Source of the DNA: an uncultured beta proteobacterium | Lineage (GTDB): Bacteria; Pseudomonadota; Gammaproteobacteria; Burkholderiales; Rhodocyclaceae | Assembly: GCA_903917505.1 (NCBI GenBank) | Contig: CAIXAY010000171.1 | Coordinates: forward strand, 1-35,565 | Direction: 5' to 3' | Length of the DNA: 35,565 nt | Shown: positions 7,896 to 16,453 of the stretch, piece after piece | Layout of the letters: each line of letters begins with the position of its first letter | Position numbering within the stretch: position 1 is the stretch's first letter | Made by a program: the position numbers and the translations under genes | Notes under the pieces: model-generated | Database searches by the model: none | What the model saw: only the letters and a program-made list of their open reading frames with translations | What the model was told of the DNA's origin: nothing

Positions 7896-7978
7896 TTTCT
7901 TTGAGCAGCCTTGCGGAGCCATCCTGATATGACGTTGACATTCACGCGACTGCCTTGGGCGACCTCGCATGCCCGTGC

Positions 7979-9298
7979 ATGAATAGCTTCCGCGCCGCAC
8001 GAACACCAGCCAGCAAGCGTCCGCAGCCGATCGGGCGGCCTGTTTCCGCAAGCATCGCGTGCCTGCTGATTTGCCTGCCCTGGCTCGTCAGCGGCCCGGC
8101 GCTGGCCAAGGAGAAGCAGGCCGCGCCGCCGCCGGCCGTGGCCGAAAAGCGCGGCGATCTCAAGGAGCTGCGCGGCCACATCAACTCCTTGCGCAAGGAG
8201 ATGGCCAGCGCCGAGGGCCAGCGCGCCGATGCCGCCGACCAGCTGAAGGACGTCGAACTGGCGATCTCGACGACGCAGCGGGAAATCCGCGAACTGGAGG
8301 CGCAGCGCAGCAGACTGCAGGCCACATTGAAGGACCTCAACAGAGAGTCGCAGGAACTCGAGAACCGGCTGCAGAGCCAGCGTGCGCAGCTTGAGAAACT
8401 GGTCTATCGGCAATACCTGCAGGGCAATCCCGACGCCCTGCGCCTGCTGCTCTCCGGCGACGAACCGAACCAGACGGCGCGCGACCTCTATTACCTGGCG
8501 GCCATCGGCCGCGCCCGCAGCACGCTGCTGCAAGAGATCGAAGCGAACCTGCAGCGCAAACAGGGCCTGGTCGCGCAGACCCGCGAACAGGCCGAACAGC
8601 TGACGGCCATCGAGGCCCGGCAGAAGGAACAGCACGGCAAACTTGTTGCGCAACGCGAGCAACGCAGCGTCGTGCTGAGCCAGATCTCGGCGAAAATCGC
8701 GCAGCAGCGGCGTGAGATCGGAAACTTGCAGCGTGACGAAAAGCGGCTCACACAACTGATCGAAAGATTGGCAACGCTGGCGAAACACGCCGAAGAGGCG
8801 CGCCGCGAGGCCAAGCCCGCGGCGCATCCGCCAAGGGTTTCGGCGGGCAAGGCGGCGCCCGAAATCGCCAACGACTACACGCCGGAGGCGGTGCGCGCCG
8901 GCAATTTTTCGCGTCTGAAAGGCGAATTGCGCCTGCCGACGCGCGGGGTGGTCAGCAACCGCTTTGGCGCGGCACGCCAGGAAGGCAGCACGTGGAAAGG
9001 CCTGTTCATCCGGGCCGCGGCCGGCAGCGACGTGAAAGCCATCGCCGGCGGCCGCGTGGTTTTTGCCGATTGGATGCGCGGCTTCGGCAATCTGCTGATC
9101 GTCGATCACGGCAGCGGTTACCTGTCGATTTACGGCAACAATGACGCGCTCGTAAAACAGCCGGGCGACGAAGTGCGCGGCGGCGACGTCATCGCTGCGG
9201 TGGGGAACAGCGGTGGCAATCCGGAATCCGGTTTATACTTTGAACTACGTTATCAGGGGCAAGCACTTGACCCGCTGAAATGGGTCAACCTGAAATGA
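7979..9298 (+). CDS. envC: Murein hydrolase activator EnvC
   Basis: EnvC is a periplasmic coiled-coil protein that activates amidases at the division septum. The 439-residue protein has a signal peptide (hydrophobic IACLLICLPWLVSGPALA), a long glutamine, arginine and glutamate-rich coiled coil over about residues 55-275, and a C-terminal LytM/M23 domain. The domain is degenerate: the zinc-ligand site reads WKGLFIRA instead of HxGxDxxA, and the second reads GLYFELRY instead of LHFELR. This fits a non-catalytic activator. The ATG at 7979 is chosen because it gives the best signal peptide; a TTG at 7955 is in frame but unlikely. It is 33 bases upstream of ctpA in a common envC-ctpA pair. Confidence 0.93.
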   Translation: MNSFRAARTPASKRPQPIGRPVSASIACLLICLPWLVSGPALAKEKQAAPPPAVAEKRGDLKELRGHINSLRKEMASAEGQRADAADQLKDVELAISTTQREIRELEAQRSRLQATLKDLNRESQELENRLQSQRAQLEKLVYRQYLQGNPDALRLLLSGDEPNQTARDLYYLAAIGRARSTLLQEIEANLQRKQGLVAQTREQAEQLTAIEARQKEQHGKLVAQREQRSVVLSQISAKIAQQRREIGNLQRDEKRLTQLIERLATLAKHAEEARREAKPAAHPPRVSAGKAAPEIANDYTPEAVRAGNFSRLKGELRLPTRGVVSNRFGAARQEGSTWKGLFIRAAAGSDVKAIAGGRVVFADWMRGFGNLLIVDHGSGYLSIYGNNDALVKQPGDEVRGGDVIAAVGNSGGNPESGLYFELRYQGQALDPLKWVNLK

Positions 9299-9331
9299 CA
9301 GCGCTGTGGCGCAGGCCTTGGAGAAATATCG

Positions 9332-10732
9332 ATGGGTAAGTTGAAGCAAGCTGGACTGATTTGTGCCGGACTGGTCGGCGGCGTGCTGATCAGCCTGCAA
9401 TTTTCGGCAATGGCCGACAAGGAACCGCGCGCCACGGTTCCGATCGAGGAACTGCGAACCTTTGCCGAAGTGTTCAACGCCATCAAGCAGGGCTATGTCG
9501 AACCGGTCGACGACAAGAAGCTGATCACCTTCGCGATCAGCGGCATGCTCTCGAATCTGGATCCGCACTCGACCTACCTCGACGCGGATGCGTACAAGGA
9601 ACTGCAGGTCGGCACGCAGGGCGAATTCGGCGGCCTCGGCATCGAGGTCGGCATGGAAGACGGGCTGGTCAAGGTCGTCTCGCCGATCGAGGACACCCCG
9701 GCCGATCGCGGCGGCGTCAAGTCCGGCGACCTGATCTTCAAGCTCGACGACACGCTGGTCAAGGGCCTGACCCTGTCCGACGCGGTCAAGCGCATGCGCG
9801 GCAAGCCGAAGACCCAGATCAAGCTGTCCATCCTGCGCAAGGGCGAAGCCAAGCCGATCGAGATCACCCTGACCCGCGAAGTGATCAAGGTGCAGAGCGT
9901 CAAATCCAAGCTCGTCGAAGACGGCTATGGCTACCTGCGCGTGACCTCCTTCCAGGAAAATACCGTTGCCGCCGTCGCCAAGAATCTGAATGACCTCTAC
10001 AAGACCGGACCGCTCAAAGGCCTGGTGCTCGATTTGCGCAACGACCCGGGCGGCCTGCTCAATACCGCCATCGGCGTGTCGGCCGCTTTCCTGCCCGAAA
10101 AAACCCTGGTGACCTCGACCGACGGCCGCACGCCCGACGCCAAGCACCAGTTCTACGCCTCGCCCGAAGACTACCTGCGCGGTTCGCGCGAGGATATCCT
10201 GAAGACCCTGCCCGACGGAACGCGCAAGGTGCCGATGGTGGTGCTGATCAACGGCGGCTCGGCCTCGGCGTCGGAGATCGTCGCCGGCGCGCTGCAGGAT
10301 CAAAAGCGCGCGGTGGTCATGGGCACTACCAGTTTCGGCAAGGGCTCGGTGCAAACCGTGCTGCCCCTGCCCGGCAACACGGCGATCAAGCTGACGACGG
10401 CGCGCTACTTCACGCCGTCCGGCCGCTCGATCCAGGCCAAGGGCATCGTTCCCGACATCGTCGTCGAGGAAAGCGCCAACGGCACGACCTCCGTGCGCCT
10501 GCGCGAAGCCGATCTGGAAAACCATCTGGAAAACAACAAGGACAAGGACGCCGCCGTCGCCAAGCCGCCGGTCAAGGCGCCGGCGCCCAAGGCGAAGAAC
10601 GGCCCGGCCAAGGACGAAAGCGAAGATCCGGCCGAAACGCCAAGCCGCGAGCTGGCGTCGAAGAAGGATTACCAGCTCGGCCAGGCGATCAACCTGCTCA
10701 AGGGCCTGCAGATCATGCAGAGCAAGCCCTAG
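9332..10732 (+). CDS. ctpA: C-terminal processing protease CtpA (S41 family)
   Basis: A 466-residue periplasmic or membrane-anchored serine protease. It has an N-terminal hydrophobic segment (AGLICAGLVGGVLISL), a helical region with SGMLSNLDPHSTYLDA, and a PDZ domain around residues 95-190 (GEFGGLGIEVG, TPADRGGVKSGDLI). The S41 catalytic domain follows. The Ser-Lys dyad is visible: Ser312 in NGGSASASEIVAGAL and Lys337 in TTSFGKGSVQ, with the usual spacing of 25. LRNDPGGLL and ARYFTPSGRSIQ are family signatures. The tail is rich in lysine, alanine and proline. GGAG lies 8 bases upstream of the ATG. Such proteases trim periplasmic proteins and cell-wall hydrolases, which fits its pairing with envC. 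Confidence 0.96.
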   Translation: MGKLKQAGLICAGLVGGVLISLQFSAMADKEPRATVPIEELRTFAEVFNAIKQGYVEPVDDKKLITFAISGMLSNLDPHSTYLDADAYKELQVGTQGEFGGLGIEVGMEDGLVKVVSPIEDTPADRGGVKSGDLIFKLDDTLVKGLTLSDAVKRMRGKPKTQIKLSILRKGEAKPIEITLTREVIKVQSVKSKLVEDGYGYLRVTSFQENTVAAVAKNLNDLYKTGPLKGLVLDLRNDPGGLLNTAIGVSAAFLPEKTLVTSTDGRTPDAKHQFYASPEDYLRGSREDILKTLPDGTRKVPMVVLINGGSASASEIVAGALQDQKRAVVMGTTSFGKGSVQTVLPLPGNTAIKLTTARYFTPSGRSIQAKGIVPDIVVEESANGTTSVRLREADLENHLENNKDKDAAVAKPPVKAPAPKAKNGPAKDESEDPAETPSRELASKKDYQLGQAINLLKGLQIMQSKP

Positions 10733-10752
10733 GCGCCGCGGCGGAGCGAGGC

Positions 10753-11181
10753 ATGAAACGTCATCCGGCCGCCACGTCCCCGCAACCGGTAGCGCTGCGC
10801 AAGGAGCGCAGCGTGCTGTTCGCCAAGCTGCCGCCCGGACAGGTCCCGGAGGCCGGCGACTTCCTGCGCCGCTTCGAGCGCCTGGAAGTCGAGCCGCACA
10901 TCGAGCGCCGCGCCGTCGATGTCGCCTACGACCTGCGCGATCATTCGCTCGAGGAAATCGAAACGGCGCTGCAGGACAAGGGCTTCCACCTCGACAGCAC
11001 GCTGCTCAGCAAGTTGATGCGCGCGCTGATCTACTACGTCGAGGAAACGCAGATGCACAACCTGGAAAACCCGCAGCGCCCCCTCAAGAGCCCCCAGAAC
11101 GAAGCCTACACGCACGCCTGGGAACGCCACCCGCACGGCGACCACGACGACACCCCGCCGGAATGGCGGGAGTACAAGTAA
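10753..11181 (+). CDS. Unrecognised 142-residue protein after ctpA
   Basis: I do not recognise the family. The protein is soluble, with no signal peptide or membrane segment. Residues 15-95 look like a compact alpha/beta unit (VLFAKLPPGQVPEAGDFLRR, VAYDLRDHSLEEIETALQDK, LIYYVEETQM), and the tail is histidine and aspartate rich (HAWERHPHGDHDDTPPEW). The pattern 'SLEEIETALQDKGFHLD' resembles the helix-strand end of ferredoxin-like folds, but the CxxC of metal-binding HMA domains is absent. GGAGCGAGG precedes the ATG, and the gene starts 20 bases after ctpA, so cotranscription is likely. Codon use matches its neighbours, supporting a real gene. Confidence 0.75.
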   Translation: MKRHPAATSPQPVALRKERSVLFAKLPPGQVPEAGDFLRRFERLEVEPHIERRAVDVAYDLRDHSLEEIETALQDKGFHLDSTLLSKLMRALIYYVEETQMHNLENPQRPLKSPQNEAYTHAWERHPHGDHDDTPPEWREYK

Positions 11182-11189
11182 GACCCCGG

Positions 11190-11274
11190 TTAACCACAAC
11201 GGGCACAACGCGCACAACGAGAACCTTTAAATATTCTTTTCGTTGTGATCGTTGTGCCCGTTGTGGTTAATTGA
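11190..11274. repeat. CACAACG-type inverted repeat element, copy 2, with T-run
   Basis: The left arm (11190-11224) contains CACAACG three times at a 9-base period; the right arm (11240-11274) is its reverse complement, with over 20 consecutive pairs at the outer edge and a short AT-rich loop (CTTTAAATATT). TTGATTTTTT follows on plus, so the element could also terminate the envC-ctpA transcript. The MoeB-like ATG is only 17 bases further on. Confidence 0.8.
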
Positions 11275-11290
11275 TTTTTTCTCCGCCCCC

Positions 11291-12052
11291 ATGAACGACG
11301 ACCAGCTCCTGCGTTATAGCCGGCACATCCTGCTCGATGAAATCGGCATCGAGGGCCAGGCGAAGATCATCGCTGCGCATGCGCTCATCATCGGCGCCGG
11401 CGGCCTGGGTTCGCCAGCCGCGGTCTATCTCGCCTCGGCGGGCGTCGGGCGCATCACGCTGGTCGACGGCGACACGGTCGACCTGACCAATCTGCAGCGC
11501 CAGATTCTGCACCTCGCCGAACGTGTCGGGCAGCCCAAGGCCGTCTCCGGGCAAACGGCACTGGCCCAAATCAACCCCGAGGTCACGGCGGTCCCGATCG
11601 CCGAGCGCGTAGCCGGCGATCGCTTGGGCGAACTGGTCGCCGCCGCCGATGTCGTCCTCGACTGCTGCGACAACTTCGCCACGCGGTATGCCGTCAATCG
11701 AGCCTGCGTCAGGCATCGCGTGCCGCTGATCTCGGGCGCGGCGATTCGATTTTCCGGCCAGCTTTCGGTCTTCGATGCGCGGCGCGAGAACTCGCCGTGT
11801 TATCACTGCCTGTTTCCCGAAGGCGAGGATATCGAAGAAACGCGCTGCGCGGTGATGGGCGTTTTCGCGCCGCTCACCGGCATCATCGGCGCCCTGCAGG
11901 CGGCTGAAGCGCTGAAAGTGATCAGCGGCGCCGGCGAGCCGGCGGTGGGCCGCCTGCTGCTCTACGACGCGCTGACCTTGCAATGGCGCAGCGTGAATTT
12001 CGGCAAGGACCCGCAGTGCGCGGTGTGCGGCGATTTCGGGAAAGCCGGTTAG
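11291..12052 (+). CDS. HesA/MoeB/ThiF-family ubiquitin-like activating enzyme
   Basis: A 253-residue E1-like enzyme that adenylates the C-terminus of a sulfur-carrier protein (MoaD or ThiS) using ATP. It shows the N-terminal LLRYSRHILLDEIGIEGQAK, the nucleotide-binding GAGGLGSPAAVYLASAGVG, the DGDTVDLTNLQRQILH segment and DVVLDCCDNFATRYAVN. Two CxxC pairs (CYHC near residue 175 and CAVC near 245) bind the structural zinc. A further cysteine in EETRCAVMGVFAPLTG is at the position of the conserved cysteine of the family. MoeB and ThiF cannot be separated without phylogeny. No Shine-Dalgarno sequence precedes the ATG; a palindrome with a T-run ends 17 bases before it. Its stop overlaps that of the convergent EamA gene. 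Confidence 0.9.
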   Translation: MNDDQLLRYSRHILLDEIGIEGQAKIIAAHALIIGAGGLGSPAAVYLASAGVGRITLVDGDTVDLTNLQRQILHLAERVGQPKAVSGQTALAQINPEVTAVPIAERVAGDRLGELVAAADVVLDCCDNFATRYAVNRACVRHRVPLISGAAIRFSGQLSVFDARRENSPCYHCLFPEGEDIEETRCAVMGVFAPLTGIIGALQAAEALKVISGAGEPAVGRLLLYDALTLQWRSVNFGKDPQCAVCGDFGKAG

Positions 12053-12939
12053 CCGCGAAGAGCATGAAGGACGCGCCCCCTGCGCCGCCCGACGACGATC
12101 AGGGCGACCGTCGCGGCGGCGACGGCCAGCATCGCCGGCTCGATCGCTTCGCCGAGCAGCAGCGCCGAAAAACCGAGCGTGATGAAGAGCTGGGTCAGTT
12201 GCACCTGGCTGACCTTGGCAATTCCACCGAGCAGCAGGCCGCGATACCAGAAGAAAAAACCGATCCACTGGCTCATCAGCCCGAGGTAGGCAAAGGCCAG
12301 CCAGGACGGCAGCGAAATGGCCGCCGGGTCGGCCGGCAGGTTGCGCACGAGCAGCAGCGAAGTGACCGGCAAACCGAGCAGCAGGGCCCACGAGATCACT
12401 TCCGGGCCGCTCATGTGGCGCGCGGCGAGCGCGCCGCAGGCGTAGCCGAGGCCGCCGAGGACGACGGCGATTAGCATCAGGACGTCGGTGCTGTGCAGCG
12501 TGCCGGCGGCGCGCGCCCAGGCGTAGCCGCACACCACCGCCGTGCCGCCGAGCGCGCACAGCCAGAAGCGGCGCGACAGCCGTTCGCGATTGAGGCGGGC
12601 GCCGATGATCGCGGTCGCCAGCGGCAGGATGCCATTGACGACGGCGGCATGGCTCGCCGGCACCGACTGCAGCGCGATCGTGTTGAGCAGGGGCCAGCCG
12701 AAGACGACGCCGGCGGTGGTGCCGACGAGGGGCCACAGGGCTTGCCGCGGCGGCAGCCGGGCGCGGCTGAGCAGCAGATAGGCGGCGCCGGCGCCGGCGG
12801 CGACGACGGCGCGGCCCGACCAGGCGAACCACGCCGACATCGCATCGCCGGCGAGCGCGAGCTTGGTCATCGGCATCGTCAGGCTGAACACCAGCATGCC
12901 GAGAATGCCGAGCAGCACGCCGCGCCGGGATGATTCCAT
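12049..12939 (-). CDS. EamA/DMT-family transporter
   Basis: A 296-residue inner-membrane protein with about ten hydrophobic segments in two repeated halves, the EamA (DMT) layout. Examples are GILGMLVFSLTMPMTKLALA at the start, HAAVVNGILPLATAIIGARL at the end of the first half and QLFITLGFSALLLGEAIEPA near the end of the second. These transporters export amino acids or other metabolites, and the substrate cannot be read from sequence. The ATG at 12939 is preferred over a TTG seven codons upstream. The stop shares four bases (TTAG) with the stop of the convergent MoeB-like gene. Confidence 0.88.
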   Translation of the reverse strand: MESSRRGVLLGILGMLVFSLTMPMTKLALAGDAMSAWFAWSGRAVVAAGAGAAYLLLSRARLPPRQALWPLVGTTAGVVFGWPLLNTIALQSVPASHAAVVNGILPLATAIIGARLNRERLSRRFWLCALGGTAVVCGYAWARAAGTLHSTDVLMLIAVVLGGLGYACGALAARHMSGPEVISWALLLGLPVTSLLLVRNLPADPAAISLPSWLAFAYLGLMSQWIGFFFWYRGLLLGGIAKVSQVQLTQLFITLGFSALLLGEAIEPAMLAVAAATVALIVVGRRRGRVLHALRG

Positions 12940-13571
12940 TCTTGTTCTCGCTGACGGCAAAGGCGTGACCTTAGCACGACGGCGCTCGCCTTTCGCCGAG
13001 GATCATCGCTCGAGCCGGCATCGCCTCAGGCGGAATCGTCGACCGCGCCCGGCCGGCGTGGATAGGGCGACGGCGCTTCGACGCTTAAGGCACGGCCGCG
13101 CTCGAATTCGAATTAGGGAACATGTCATTGCCACCTGGCGAGGCGCGTTGATCTTTGCCTGAGCGTCGCTCGACGTCGACCCACAATGCGATCAATGCGC
13201 TCGACTGCCGGCGTTCCGCCCTTCGCCTCATTGCATTCAAGGACCCTTCACGCAAGGTCGTTCCGGATGGATCCACATCATCGGAATGCAGCGCGGCGCC
13301 TTGATCTTCGCCCGATCTTCGCTCAGCCGCAGGCGAAGGAGTCAAGTCCGCGCGCCGACCTTCCCCGCCATTTCTTTTCCGATGCCCGGAACCCATAATT
13401 TCGCTCCTGTCGAGTGCGGAGCTTGGACAGGGCGAAAAATCCTTCCGTTCATTTTCGGACCACGCCCGCGCGCCGGTGAGCGCAGTCGAAAAGCTTGACG
13501 TATTAGCGGCATCGGGATTGAACGGCGGACGACGTGGCTCGCATCGGCCAAGGGCGGTTCCTGCCCTGGCT
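12940..13571. other. Repeat-rich intergenic region without a convincing gene
   Basis: This 632-base gap holds degenerate direct repeats. On minus, GAGCGACGCTCAGGC then AAGATCAACGCGCC (about 13142-13171) resembles GAGCGAAGATCGGGC then AAGATCAAGGCGCC (about 13294-13323), roughly 22 of 30 positions alike. A hairpin just past the ribD stop (CCAGGGC with GCCCTTGG) has no T-run, so a terminator is not clear. Codon use in the open frames does not look like the neighbours. Confidence 0.5.
13085..13396 (-). CDS. Doubtful 103-codon frame encoded by repeats
   Basis: The frame opens with an ATG at 13396 preceded by AGGAG at 7 bases, which is the only reason to list it. The product is arginine, serine and glycine rich without domains and contains two related stretches (ERRSGEDQGAALHSDD and ERRSGKDQRASPGGND) that simply reflect the DNA repeats in the region. 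It follows ribD on the same strand. It may be translated, but a decayed repeat region is more likely. Confidence 0.2.
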   Translation of the reverse strand: MGSGHRKRNGGEGRRADLTPSPAAERRSGEDQGAALHSDDVDPSGTTLREGSLNAMRRRAERRQSSALIALWVDVERRSGKDQRASPGGNDMFPNSNSSAAVP

Positions 13572-14663
13572 TCACGAAGGCTGAGTCATGCGCGCCAGCA
13601 AACGCAGGTCGGCCCCGACCATGCGCACATCATGGATCGCCAGCCGCTGCCGGTTGTCGAGCGAAGCCAGCACCGGCAGGGCAAACAGGCCGCGTGCCGT
13701 GTCGCCGAGCAGGCAAGGCGCGAGATAAAGCAACAGCTCGTCGACGAGGCCCGCCGCCAGCAAGGCGCCGTTAAGGCGGGGACCGGCTTCGACATGCACT
13801 TCATTGACACCGCGCCGGCCGAGTTCGGCCAGCAGCGCCGCAAGATCGACCTGGCCGGCAGGATCGGGCAGTTGCAAAACTTCCGCACCGCGCGCGCGCA
13901 GCGCCATCGCCGCTTCGCCCGGAACGCTGGCGCAAGCCAGCAGCGCGCCGCCGTTCAGTACCCTGGCTCGCGGCGACATTTCGAGGCGGCTGTCGACGAC
14001 CACCTTCAAGGGTTGGCGCGGCGTCTCGACCTCGCGCACATTGAGTTGCGGATCATCGCTGCGCACCGTGCCGATGCCGCTCAGGATGGCGCAGGCGCGG
14101 GCCCGCCAGCGCTGGCCGTCGAGCCGCGCCGCCGGGCCGGTAATCCACTGGCTGGCGCCGTTTTCGAGCGCGGTCCGGCCGTCGAGACTGGCGGCGACCT
14201 TGACGCGCACCCACGGCCGCCCGCGCGTCATGCGCGCAACGAAACCGATGTTGAGTTCGCGCGCCTCGCGCTCGAGCAGGCCGCATTCGCAGTCGATGCC
14301 GGCGGCCTGCAGCAAGGCGATGCCGCGCCCGGCGACCTGCGGGTTGGGATCCTGCATGGCGGCGACGACGCGGCCGACGCCGGCGGCGATCAGGGCTTGC
14401 GCGCAGGGCGGGGTGCGCCCGTGGTGGCTGCAGGGCTCGATGCTGACGTACGCTGTGGCGCCGCGCGCCGCGCTGCCGGCCGCCTGCAGGGCGTTGATTT
14501 CAGCGTGCGCCGAGCCGGCGCTGTGGTGCCAGCCCTCGCCGACAAGCACGTCCTTGCTAACGATCACGCAACCGACGCGCGGGTTCGGCGTGGTGGTATG
14601 GAGACCGAGTTCGGCGAGGCGCAAGGCGCGCGCCATGTATGCGTGATCGGCGGCGCTGAACAT
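13572..14663 (-). CDS. ribD: Bifunctional riboflavin deaminase/reductase RibD
   Basis: RibD carries out the second and third steps of riboflavin synthesis: deamination of the pyrimidine and NADPH-dependent reduction of its ribosyl side chain. The 363-residue protein has the cytidine-deaminase-like zinc site (HAEINAL and PCSHHGRTPPCAQAL) in the first 150 residues and the reductase domain after it (VRVKVAASLDGRTAL, SQWITG, GIGTVRSDDPQLNVR, EAGPRLNGALL). The ATG at 14663 begins MFSAADHAYMARALRLAE, the usual N-terminus. It starts 16 bases after nrdR on the same strand. In many betaproteobacteria ribE follows; here a repeat-rich gap follows instead. Confidence 0.96.
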   Translation of the reverse strand: MFSAADHAYMARALRLAELGLHTTTPNPRVGCVIVSKDVLVGEGWHHSAGSAHAEINALQAAGSAARGATAYVSIEPCSHHGRTPPCAQALIAAGVGRVVAAMQDPNPQVAGRGIALLQAAGIDCECGLLEREARELNIGFVARMTRGRPWVRVKVAASLDGRTALENGASQWITGPAARLDGQRWRARACAILSGIGTVRSDDPQLNVREVETPRQPLKVVVDSRLEMSPRARVLNGGALLACASVPGEAAMALRARGAEVLQLPDPAGQVDLAALLAELGRRGVNEVHVEAGPRLNGALLAAGLVDELLLYLAPCLLGDTARGLFALPVLASLDNRQRLAIHDVRMVGADLRLLARMTQPS

Positions 14664-14679
14664 GCGAAGCCTGGCGCGC

Positions 14680-15150
14680 CTAGCGGCCACGCCGCTGCAC
14701 GGGACGCGACACCTCGCGGACCAGATCGGAGAACTCGTCGACGTCCTCGAAGTTGCGGTAGACCGAAGCGAAGCGGACGTAGGCCACCTTGTCGAGCTTC
14801 TTCAACTCGCGCATGACCATCTCGCCGACTTTCTCGGAAGGAATTTCACGCTCGCCGAGGGTCAAGAGCTTCTCCTCGATGCGCGCGATCGCCGCGTCGA
14901 CGGCCTCGACGGTCACCGGCCGCTTGCGCAGCGACAGCCACAGGCTGGCGGCCAGTTTCTCGCGCTCGAAATCGACGCGCGAGCCGTTCTTCTTGACCAC
15001 TTGCGGCAGGCGGATTTCCGCCCGCTCGTAAGTGGAAAAGCGCTTGTCGCAAGTCAGGCAGCGGCGCCGGCGGCGGACGATGTCGCCGTCTTCATTGATG
15101 CGCGTATCCGCGACTGTCGTTTCGGACGCACCGCAGAAGGGGCACTTCAT
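14680..15150 (-). CDS. nrdR: Transcriptional repressor NrdR
   Basis: NrdR represses ribonucleotide reductase genes in response to ATP/dATP. The 156-residue protein is full length: the zinc ribbon has MKCPFC and CLTC pairs with RRRRRC between them, and the ATP-cone domain runs from residue 49 ([20 protein letters not shown]) to about 139. The [15 protein letters not shown] signature follows. It starts 6 bases after the glyA stop and precedes ribD by 16 bases, the common glyA-nrdR-ribD order. Confidence 0.97.
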   Translation of the reverse strand: MKCPFCGASETTVADTRINEDGDIVRRRRRCLTCDKRFSTYERAEIRLPQVVKKNGSRVDFEREKLAASLWLSLRKRPVTVEAVDAAIARIEEKLLTLGEREIPSEKVGEMVMRELKKLDKVAYVRFASVYRNFEDVDEFSDLVREVSRPVQRRGR

Positions 15151-15156
15151 CGCCGC

Positions 15157-16416
15157 TCAGCCGTAAACGGGGTACTTCTTGCACAGCGCGGCAACCTTGC
15201 CGCGCACTTGCGCGATCACCGCCTCGTCGTTCGGCGCATCGAGCACGTCGGCGACGAGGTGGGCGACTTCCTCGGCCTCGATCTCGGTGAAACCGCGCGT
15301 CGTCATCGCCGGCGTGCCGATGCGAATGCCAGAGGTGATCATCGGCTTCTGCGGATCCTTCGGGATGGCGTTCTTGTTGACCGTGATGTGCGCCTTGCCG
15401 AGCGCCGCCTCGGCCTCCTTGCCGGTGACCTCCTTGGCGCGAAAATCGACCAGGAAGAGGTGCGACTCGGTGCGCCCGGAGACGATGCGCAGGCCCCGTT
15501 CTTCGGACAGCACGCGCGACATGACGCGGGCATTGCTCATGACCTGTTCCTGGTAGAGGCGGAACTCGGGCGTCGCCGCTTCCTTGAAGGCCACCGCCTT
15601 GGCGGCGATGACGTGCATCAGCGGCCCGCCCTGCATGCCGGGGACGATCGCCGAATTGATCGCCTTCTCGTGTTCGGCCTTCATCAGGATGACGCCGCCG
15701 CGCGGCCCGCGCAGCGTCTTGTGCGTGGTCGTGGTGACGACGTCGGCGTGCGGCAGCGGGCTCGGGTAGCAGCCGGCGCTGATCAGGCCGGCGTAATGCG
15801 CCATATCCACCCAGAAAATGGCGCCGACTTCCTTGGCCACCGCGGCGAAGCGCTCGAAGTCGATTTGCAGCGAATAGGCCGACGCGCCGGCGATCAGGAT
15901 GCGCGGCTTGTGTTCGCGCGCCAGTGCTTCCATCTGGTCGTAATCGATTTCTTCCTTGGCGTCGAGGCCGTAGGCAACGACGTTGAACCACTTGCCCGAC
16001 ATATTGAGCGCCATGCCGTGCGTCAGGTGGCCGCCTTCGGCGAGGCTCATGCCCATCAGCGTATCGCCCGGCCTGGCAAAAGCCATCAGCACCGCCTGGT
16101 TGGCCTGCGAGCCGGAATTCGCCTGGACGTTGGCGGCATAGCCGTGCTCTTCAGCGTCGAAGAGCTTCTTCAGGCGCGCGATGGCCAGCTGCTCGGCGAT
16201 GTCGACATATTCGCAGCCGCCGTAGTAGCGCTTGCCCGGATAACCCTCGGCGTATTTGTTGGTCAGTTGCGACCCCTGCGCTTCCATCACCGCGCGGCTG
16301 ACGTAGTTCTCCGACGCAATCAGTTCGATATGCTCTTCCTGGCGGCGATTTTCGCTTTCAATCGCCTTCCAGAGTTCGGGATCCACCTTCGCCAGCGTTT
16401 CTTTCGCGGAAAACAT
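15157..16416 (-). CDS. glyA: Serine hydroxymethyltransferase GlyA
   Basis: GlyA is a PLP enzyme that converts serine and tetrahydrofolate to glycine and 5,10-methylenetetrahydrofolate, the main one-carbon source. The 419-residue protein contains [38 protein letters not shown], the PLP-binding lysine Lys233 in [14 protein letters not shown], and the [18 protein letters not shown]-terminal signature. The ATG at 16416 has GTGAGG 5 bases upstream. A heptad-repeat palindrome begins 38 bases upstream. The one-carbon product is used by thyA, which lies elsewhere in the window with folA. Confidence 0.98.
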   Translation of the reverse strand: MFSAKETLAKVDPELWKAIESENRRQEEHIELIASENYVSRAVMEAQGSQLTNKYAEGYPGKRYYGGCEYVDIAEQLAIARLKKLFDAEEHGYAANVQANSGSQANQAVLMAFARPGDTLMGMSLAEGGHLTHGMALNMSGKWFNVVAYGLDAKEEIDYDQMEALAREHKPRILIAGASAYSLQIDFERFAAVAKEVGAIFWVDMAHYAGLISAGCYPSPLPHADVVTTTTHKTLRGPRGGVILMKAEHEKAINSAIVPGMQGGPLMHVIAAKAVAFKEAATPEFRLYQEQVMSNARVMSRVLSEERGLRIVSGRTESHLFLVDFRAKEVTGKEAEAALGKAHITVNKNAIPKDPQKPMITSGIRIGTPAMTTRGFTEIEAEEVAHLVADVLDAPNDEAVIAQVRGKVAALCKKYPVYG

Positions 16417-16453
16417 CGTAGCCTCACAAGCCGTTGAAAAGAAGCCGATTGTA

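Larger units (their letters stand above)
7592..7978. other. Divergent intergenic region between rhodanese and envC
   Basis: No credible gene lies in this 387-base stretch. It contains the REPIN-like element at 7823-7895 and a 26-base imperfect palindrome at 7766-7791 (GGTGAATCATT paired with AATAATTCACC). Reading minus, the palindrome contains a perfect TATAAT -10 box. A TTGACA at 7935-7940 points to envC but has no good -10 box at 17 bases. The leader of the rhodanese transcript would be about 170 bases. Confidence 0.6.

Noticed and set aside
7935..7940. TTGACA as -35 box for envC
   Set aside because: No acceptable -10 hexamer lies 16-18 bases downstream (the sequence there is GGCGAC).
14662..16437. 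Plus-strand 591-codon frame opposite nrdR and glyA
   Set aside because: It mirrors two highly conserved genes on the other strand and has no domain or credible start.
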